64,000 nucleotides of DNA from the NCBI GenBank assembly GCA_026122235.1, contig JAOCZM010000280.1:1046001-1110000 (forward strand), in the 5' to 3' direction. The position numbers were made by a program, and so were the translations under genes. This document shows, piece after piece, positions 57,192 through 64,000 of the stretch. This DNA is from Vinca minor (lineage: Eukaryota; Streptophyta; Magnoliopsida; Gentianales; Apocynaceae). The notes beneath the pieces are model-generated. The model was not told the DNA's origin. It ran no database searches and saw only the letters and a list, made by a program, of their open reading frames with translations. The stretch's first letter is position 1, and every line of letters starts with the position of its first letter.

Positions 57192-57422
57192 TCTCGGGCG
57201 ACCGGCCGCGCAAAACAACAAACCCCGGCGCGGAAAGCACCAAGGACTACTAAAAAATGGACTGCCTAAACGTCGGTCCCTCGCCTCGGACGTCACGACA
57301 AGTGGTGGTTGAACGACCCTCTCAACGAAATCGTGCCGGAACCGCGGACGGGGAAGACCGTGAGACCCTTTCAGCGAGCCCCTCCTCCCTCCCTCGAGAG
57401 GAGAGGAGAGCTTGCCACGACC
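57192..57422 (+). rRNA. ITS2 spacer, nearly complete
   Basis: GC-rich; contains AACCCCGGCGCGGAAAGC-like sequence with CACCAAGGA, and GTGGTGGTTGAACGACC, both typical of plant ITS2. It adjoins the 5' end of 26S rRNA. 5.8S is absent; LINE sequence takes its place. Confidence 0.85.
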
Positions 57423-58260
<838 letters not shown>

Positions 58261-59581
58261 TGTAAAACACAAGAGGGGGGGTGAATTGGGTTTTAACTAA
58301 TCTTGGCAACTTTTTCAGATCTTTGCAATGCTAGTGAAAGTATAAGCAAGATGAACAAAGGCTAAAGCAAAACCCAATCAACAAGACAAAGGATTTATAG
58401 TGGTTCGATTCACTTAGAATCTACCTCCACTACCTTGAGCCGCACCCAAGGATTTCAAACACTTCACTAAGAAGATGCCCACACAAAGTAGGACTTTTAC
58501 AATTGCCCACACAAAGTAGGACTTTACAACCAAAGGATGCCCACACAAAGTAGGACTTACAATAATAACCCTATCACTAAGAAAGGGGAATTAAGAAAGG
58601 TTAAGTACAAGGTTGTTCACTCTTCTAAGTGAAAGATATAGTACCTTTGAAGCACAAACAATTTAGCTCTTGAACATATGAGGTCCACTCTTTGTCTTGC
58701 TTTTGAAAGAATACTCTTGAATGCTTTAGATCATAAGGATGAAGAGTATTTTGCTTTGAAAGTGTTTAGACTTGATAAGATATCAATGTTTTATGTTTGT
58801 CAAAAGTCTTGGAATATTTCTCTAGCTTTGGAGTATATATACATTTCAAATTTGGCTGAAAAACGACTTTTTAACGGTCAGAAAACGGCTAGTTCAAAAG
58901 CGAGTTCGGTTGACCGGGCCGAGCAACTCGGTTGACCGAAGCTCACTGGATCCACTTTGGCTGGGGTCGGTCGACCGACTGTCCCATAGGTCGACCGAGA
59001 TGGTGCTAAGGTCGACCGACCCTATTCTAGTTGAGCTCTCGGGTTTCTCGACGGTTCAACCGAACTTGAGCTCGGTTGACCGAACTTCCAAAGTGATTTT
59101 TCACACGTTTTGAAATCTTTGGAAGTCTTTTAAAGTCTAAAAAGGTTTTCCTAAAAGGTAACAAGTAACACAACATTGGAAAATTTTTCTAAAAGACTTA
59201 TCTATGAAATCGAAGGCTTTTTGGATAAGAACACATGTAAAGATCATTTTGAAACTTAAGCCTTTTGAAAACGTGTTTATGAAATCATGTATGCAAGACT
59301 AGAGTGAGAAGCTTATGTTCATAAGAGCTTTGGTTAGAGCTTTAAAGATTACGACTAATGATGACAAAGCTAAACTAACCAAACTAAGTCTTCAATCTTC
59401 AATCTTCATAGATGAGCCTTGAATAGTATGACTTTGAATCTTGAACATGGCTTGATTGAAGTACTTAGTGCTTCCTACAAGATTTCCAATATTCTATCAC
59501 AAAGATTAAGATCATTAGACACAACATCAAATGTTTGTCCAATATCAAAAAGCAGAGTTCGTTCGCCCTTAGGGGCTTACA
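58261..59581 (-). repeat. 3' LTR of the second gag-only element
   Basis: Plus-strand ends TGTAAAACACAAGAGG and AGGGGCTTACA. GGTCGACC-type cluster at 58905-59080 and TATA at about 58838. A short tandem unit with CCCACACAAAGTAGGACTT is repeated three times (58468-58560). Confidence 0.9.
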
Positions 59582-62017
59582 ATCTCCCCTTTTTGATTAT
59601 GACAAACTTTGATGTAATAAGATAGAATATGGACAATGTAAGTACATGGAAGCATGGCAAAAGGATCTAAGAACAAATAAGTACAAAGACTAATGCTTAG
59701 AAGATACCAATTGTATACGATACCAATTGCAAAGACAAAAATATGCAAAGACATAAGCACTAGCATTATAAGTTCTTTTGCCATATAAACTAGGGACTCT
59801 TAGAAGAGCCCTATTTCCCAACCATCCTCCTTGCCTCCCTCCTTCCATCAAAAGCAAGTTTTGAGACAAATGATATATATAAACATATAAAAGCTCCCCC
59901 TCAAAACATGCCAGGTGAAAAGATACAATATAGATAGAAACATGTTAAGAAAACTTCCTTACATATCTTTTCCCTTTTTCTACATTCAAGCTAGAAGCAT
60001 GTAAAGATAACTCCCTAAATTTCTCCCCCTTTGGCATAATCAAAAAGATTTCAAACACCAAAGAAAATATGACAGTTAAGAACATGGGAACATGCTAGTA
60101 AACACAGCTAGAATTCATCCAACAACAAGAGTATGTAATATCCATAAAATTCTAGCACATCAACTACCGGCGGCTATTAAGTCCGCTTTGGTGGTGGAAA
60201 AGGGATACACATGCTTGTTGTGAAGCTAAGACAAAAGGAGATAAGGAATAACACTTTAAAGTACAATCTCCCCTTTTATCAAAACATACCATGTTAGCTA
60301 TTTGAGATGGAAACAAGTTGAATACCAATAGTAAAACATATAAACACATTGATATCAATTGTGAAACACATATGAGAATATAGCTAACACGAGTTGGTGG
60401 CAAAACCTTAAATACATAAGTAAAGCATATGTATTGCAACCAAAAGATTTAGAGGAAGTATAAGATGACACTTCAAGTACATCCCTCTAATAAGTTAATG
60501 GTTAGCTAAATGAGTATTACAACTCTAGAAGCTAGACTAACCAAAAACTCTAATGAGATCACACAGGATATGAATACCAATTGTAAAGAATATGATCTCA
60601 TGTTTATTTAAGGAGAACACATGTTAGAATATGAACTTGTATAACATGTGTGACTCCCAAAATAACTCACACATATTGGCTAAATGATATGAAAGATGAA
60701 AAACCAAGCCAACAAGTGTTAAAATCTCTAAATGATGCAACATTTTAACATGATGATCAAGGATGATAAAGATCAAGCACATCATGTTAAACATCTGTAA
60801 ATGAGGATCAAGCACCAAAGAGATATGGTATGTGCATTCTTGAAGATATTGATACCAATTGTGATTGTGTTTGTACTTTAAGCAATTAAGATCTTATAAG
60901 TAGAACACAAGACACATTATCAAGATAAAAGAACAAATGCACATAAACAAGAAAGTTTAAATAGACAAGTTTATGCTTTTAAACCATCATTCTTGTCAAG
61001 TTTGGAATACACTTTTAGCATGTTGACAAGCAAAACATGATGTACATAAACCATAATCCAATAAGCACAAACTCTCTAGTCAACTACTTAACTCATCAAA
61101 TAATAGCCCATAAAGATAAAAACATATAATGACCACTACTAAGGGATGAGTTAAGCCTTGTACCTCAATGCTCCTAGAGCTTAGACTTCTTACCATATTG
61201 GTAGATCTTCTTTATTAGCAAGTCTATTGAGGCCTTTTGTGTGATCCTTGGCATTTGACTCTTTTCTTGGAGTCTTAGCTCACTTGTGCCATTCCTTGTA
61301 GTTCATATCTTCTTCATGAAGCTTAGAACTCTTTGTCACCTACAAGGAATCCTTGAGAACAAATATGGTACCTTTTCAAAGGTCCTTTATGATTAGCTCA
61401 AAATCTCAAGTAACACAAACATGCATAAGGATCAAAAAACCAAAGACAACTAGAATGATTCTTAAATGAATATGACAAGACAAAACAAGAATCAATCAAG
61501 TTGCATATGCTACATCTCATAGACACCTTAGCTAATGTAAGCATGGATAGTCAAGAGCATGCTAAAGGTTATCTATTTGAATATAAAAATCAAGAATGTG
61601 AGATGCACCATATATATAAGAGCAAGCATGTATATATATCAAAAACACTTAAACTCATTAATCAAAGTGTTATGAGAAGGTGATTTTGATACCTTTGCTT
61701 TCTTACCAAGTGATGAAGATATTGATTGACACTTTGGCTATTGTCATCACTTGATGCTTTGCTCTTTGTAATTAACCAACTTGGTTCTCCAATTGATCAA
61801 CATTTGAGCTTTGAGAATCCAAGTGTTAAGGAGTGCTCTTGAATTTCTTCCATTTGCACGTCTCCTTTGACTTTCTCCCCAATGCCACTTTTCTTCGAAT
61901 CTATAACATTTAAGCTTTGTGGCATGCATCTAACTTATAGGAACCTATAAGATCAAGGAAAGAGTAGCTTTTGGTACCCACTTTTGTTTGGGTCCATGGG
62001 GGTTAGTTAAAATACGT
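59582..62017 (-). other. Non-coding interior of the second gag-only element
   Basis: Collinear with 25617-27934 in part (purine tract beside the LTR; 61200-61930 resembles 27180-27870). No pol motif. Confidence 0.65.
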
Positions 62018-63743
62018 TTAACTTTCCAAATAGTTTTTACCCCCTTTTTCAATCTTCTTCTTCACATGGCATCTAACACTAGAGTGACCATGTTTTCCAC
62101 AATAAGTGCAACAAGTGTGTGGCTTCGAAGATTTGTGAACATGCTCATAATATCTATTTTGCCTATGTGAGGAACTAGCATGCACAAAGTTATTCTTAGG
62201 CAACTTAGAAAAGCTAGCATGATCAAAGTGATTAGCATTATAACCAAGACCATGTCTATCATGTGAAGCACGTTGCATATCAAGAATATGATCAAGCTTT
62301 TTGTGTTCCTTTGGAGAACTTGTCAACTAGTGAAGTAAGCTCAACAACTTTGATTTTCAAACTATCAAATTCAACAAGTTGACATTCAAGAGATGACATT
62401 TTATCACATGCTTCTTTGTATTGTAATGAAGATCTTTTGCAAGTAGTAATAAGATTTTCATTTTCACATTTCAAGCATTTAACATCATCACACAATTTTT
62501 CTTTTTCATTAATCAACTTTGATCTTTCATCAAGCAAGGATTCAATTTTAAGCTTCATCTCTTTGTTTTGCTTTGCACATTTTTTCATTTGCTCATACAT
62601 ATCATATAAAAGCTCATTAGGATCATCCTCATCATCATCATCATTAGAACATGAAGGGGAGGGAGAAAGATGTACCTCATTACCAAATGCCATGAAGCAA
62701 ACATTTGAGTTTTCCTCTCCTTCTTCATTTTCTCTCTCATCTTGATCCCATGTGCATAGCATGCCCTTTGCATTCTTTGATTTTAAGAATTTTTTTCTTT
62801 TTTGTCTTCCTTGAGGCCCTTTGCTTTGGCGGTTGGGCAATTTCCTAAGAGATGTTGATTGCTTCCACACTCATAGCATTCCATCCCATTAGGATTTAGT
62901 TCTCTTCTATTTTGATGGAATTTTCTTCCTTTCCGGGAAAACATCTTTTTCATTCGTTTTACCATTAAATCCATAGTCTCATCATCTAGGTTGATGTCTT
63001 CCTCATCACTTGAGCAATTTGATTCCTCTAGATCAAGAAAAGATTTTTAGAGCAATACCCATCTTGGACTTGTCAATACGCTCTTCCTTTTTGTGAGTTA
63101 GCTCATATGTGAGAAGAGAACCAATAAGCTCCTCCGTAGGATATGTTTTCAAGTCCTTGGCTTCTTCAATGACTAGAGCTTTTCCTTCCCAACTTTTGGG
63201 AAGTGAGTTGAGAATCTTCCTATTTATTTCACCCAAAGTGTAATCTTTACCATATGACTTCAAACCATTTACCACATTGGTGAATCTTGTATTCATCTCA
63301 TTGATTGATTCATTTTGCTCCATGGTGAATAGCTCAAACTCTCTAACTAGCAAATTCAACTTTGACTCTTTCACTTGATTTGTGCCTTCATGAGTAACTT
63401 CAAGCATTTTCCACATAGCATGAGCCGATTTGCTTCCACGAACACGGTTGTACTCATCCGGATTCAAGGCACAACTTAGAATGTTCATTGCCATATAATT
63501 TCGAGTCATTTTCTTGGACTCAACTTCATTTAGCTCATTATCCGGTTTTGACATTAAAGTACCATCAACTATCTTCAATGGAATAAAAGGACCTTCTTCA
63601 AATATATGCCATAGAGAATAATCAATGGAGCACACATATATCTTGATTCGGGTTTTTCCAAGCATTATAGTTGTTTCCATCAAAGAGTGGTGGTCTATTT
63701 GTAGAAGAACCCTCTTGGTAGGCTAAAGCGGAAATACCGGCCA
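62018..63743 (-). pseudogene. Copia-type gag of the second element, frameshifted
   Basis: ATG at 63741-63743 (MAGISALAYQEGSS, then PPLFDGNNYNAW). An extra base near 63655 shifts the frame; the body continues as IKIYVCSIDYSLWHIFEEGP and ILNSLPKSWEGKALVIEEAK. A stop near 63033 and frame changes at about 62870 and 62320 follow. First knuckle C-Y-E-C-G-S-N-Q-H-L-L-G-N-C (about 62880-62840), acidic DDDDEDDPNEL, a coiled-coil-like part, and second knuckle C-T-Y-C-G-K-H-G-H-S-S-V-R-C (about 62105-62065). Same architecture as 27935-29751; not translatable as one protein. Confidence 0.85.
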
Positions 63744-63783
63744 TGATCTTTGCTTCTAGTGGTTAAACTAAAATTGAAGACGA

Positions 63784-63796
63784 AGCTCGATACCAA
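63784..63796 (-). other. Primer-binding site, variant
   Basis: The reverse complement reads TTGGTATCGAGC: the tRNA-Met site with the AG of ATCAGAG missing. It probably primes poorly. Confidence 0.7.
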
Positions 63797-63797
63797 T

Positions 63798-64000
63798 TGT
63801 AAAACACAAGAGGGGGGTGAATTGGGTTTTAACTAATCTTGGCAACTTTTTTCAGATCTTTGCAATGCTAGTGAAAGTATAAGCAAGATGAACAAAGGCT
63901 AAAGCAAAACCCAATCAACAAGACAAAGGATTTATAGTGGTTCGATTCACTTAGAATCTACCTCCACTACCTTGAGCCGCACCCAAGGATTTCAAACACT
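63798..64000 (-). repeat. 5' LTR of the second gag-only element (partial)
   Basis: Matches 58261-58460 almost base for base, including TGTAAAACACAAGAGGGG and the GATGAACAAAGGCTAAAGC segment, until the window ends. Confidence 0.9.

Larger units (their letters stand above)
58261..64000 (-). mobile_element. Second gag-only LTR-A retrotransposon, runs off the window
   Basis: 3' LTR 58261-59581, non-coding interior 59582-62017, gag to 63743, primer site, and the start of the 5' LTR at 63798. Orientation is minus. The outer flank is 26S rDNA (last bases TGCCT, 58256-58260); the matching duplication should lie beyond 64000. It has the same gag-only structure as 24280-31150, but clearly diverged sequence. 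Confidence 0.9.

Overview
This is a window of a repeat-rich land-plant nuclear genome, most likely a eudicot. It is AT-rich and packed with LTR retrotransposons whose primer-binding sites match plant initiator tRNA-Met (TGGTATCAGAGCC). It also has a CACTA DNA transposon, MITEs, a tRNA-type SINE, plant LINE remnants, a plant 26S rDNA fragment and intron-containing host gene remnants. I see no intact protein-coding gene, and every recognisable coding region is truncated, frameshifted or interrupted.

Layout. For reference I name the repeat families. LTR-A (about 1.3 kb) belongs to gag-only Copia-type elements. LTR-B (about 2.2 kb) is related to it and shares its ends. LTR-Z (about 1.57 kb) is present only as solo LTRs. 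W is a Copia element with LTRs of 0.80-0.85 kb.
1-4832 is the 3' part of an LTR-B element (+), split by a solo LTR-Z (3229-4751). 4833-9572 is a pol-deleted Ty3/Gypsy element that keeps gag. 9573-13547 holds fold-back structures (one carrying a Copia integrase fragment), a Mutator-type MITE and low-complexity DNA. 13548-14811 is the 5' end of a W-like Copia. 14812-39076 is one large nested complex. Its host is an LTR-B element (-) into which a SINE, a solo LTR-Z, a complete gag-only LTR-A element (24280-31150, TSD CTTTT) and a CACTA transposon (32288-37666, TSD TTC) inserted. The CACTA itself holds a solo LTR-Z (35274-36846). 39077-40249 is a broken NAC gene of the SOG1 type (-). 40966-41541 is a MITE whose unoccupied site survives at a paralogous segment near 56460. 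41990-55645 is a second host gene (-), unrecognised. Its long exon is split by a solo LTR-A (42197-43490) and by an 11-kb nest: LTR-Z, holding a LINE fragment, holding the W Copia at 45628-53656. 56937-57191 is a LINE 3' end joined to ITS2 plus the first ~840 nt of 26S rRNA (57192-58260), which is interrupted by another gag-only LTR-A element running off the window (58261-64000).

How it works together. Most insertions can be dated relative to each other from nesting and from exact 5-bp (LTR), 3-bp (CACTA) and 9-bp (MITE) target duplications. Elements with near-identical LTRs by eye (24280-31150; 45628-53656) have dead coding regions, which suggests movement by proteins supplied in trans. A recurring theme is an array of GC-rich palindromes just upstream of the LTR TATA box: GGTCGACC in LTR-A and LTR-B, GTGGGAGT..ACTCCCAC in LTR-Z. 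The two host genes, both on the minus strand, are pseudogenes in this haplotype.
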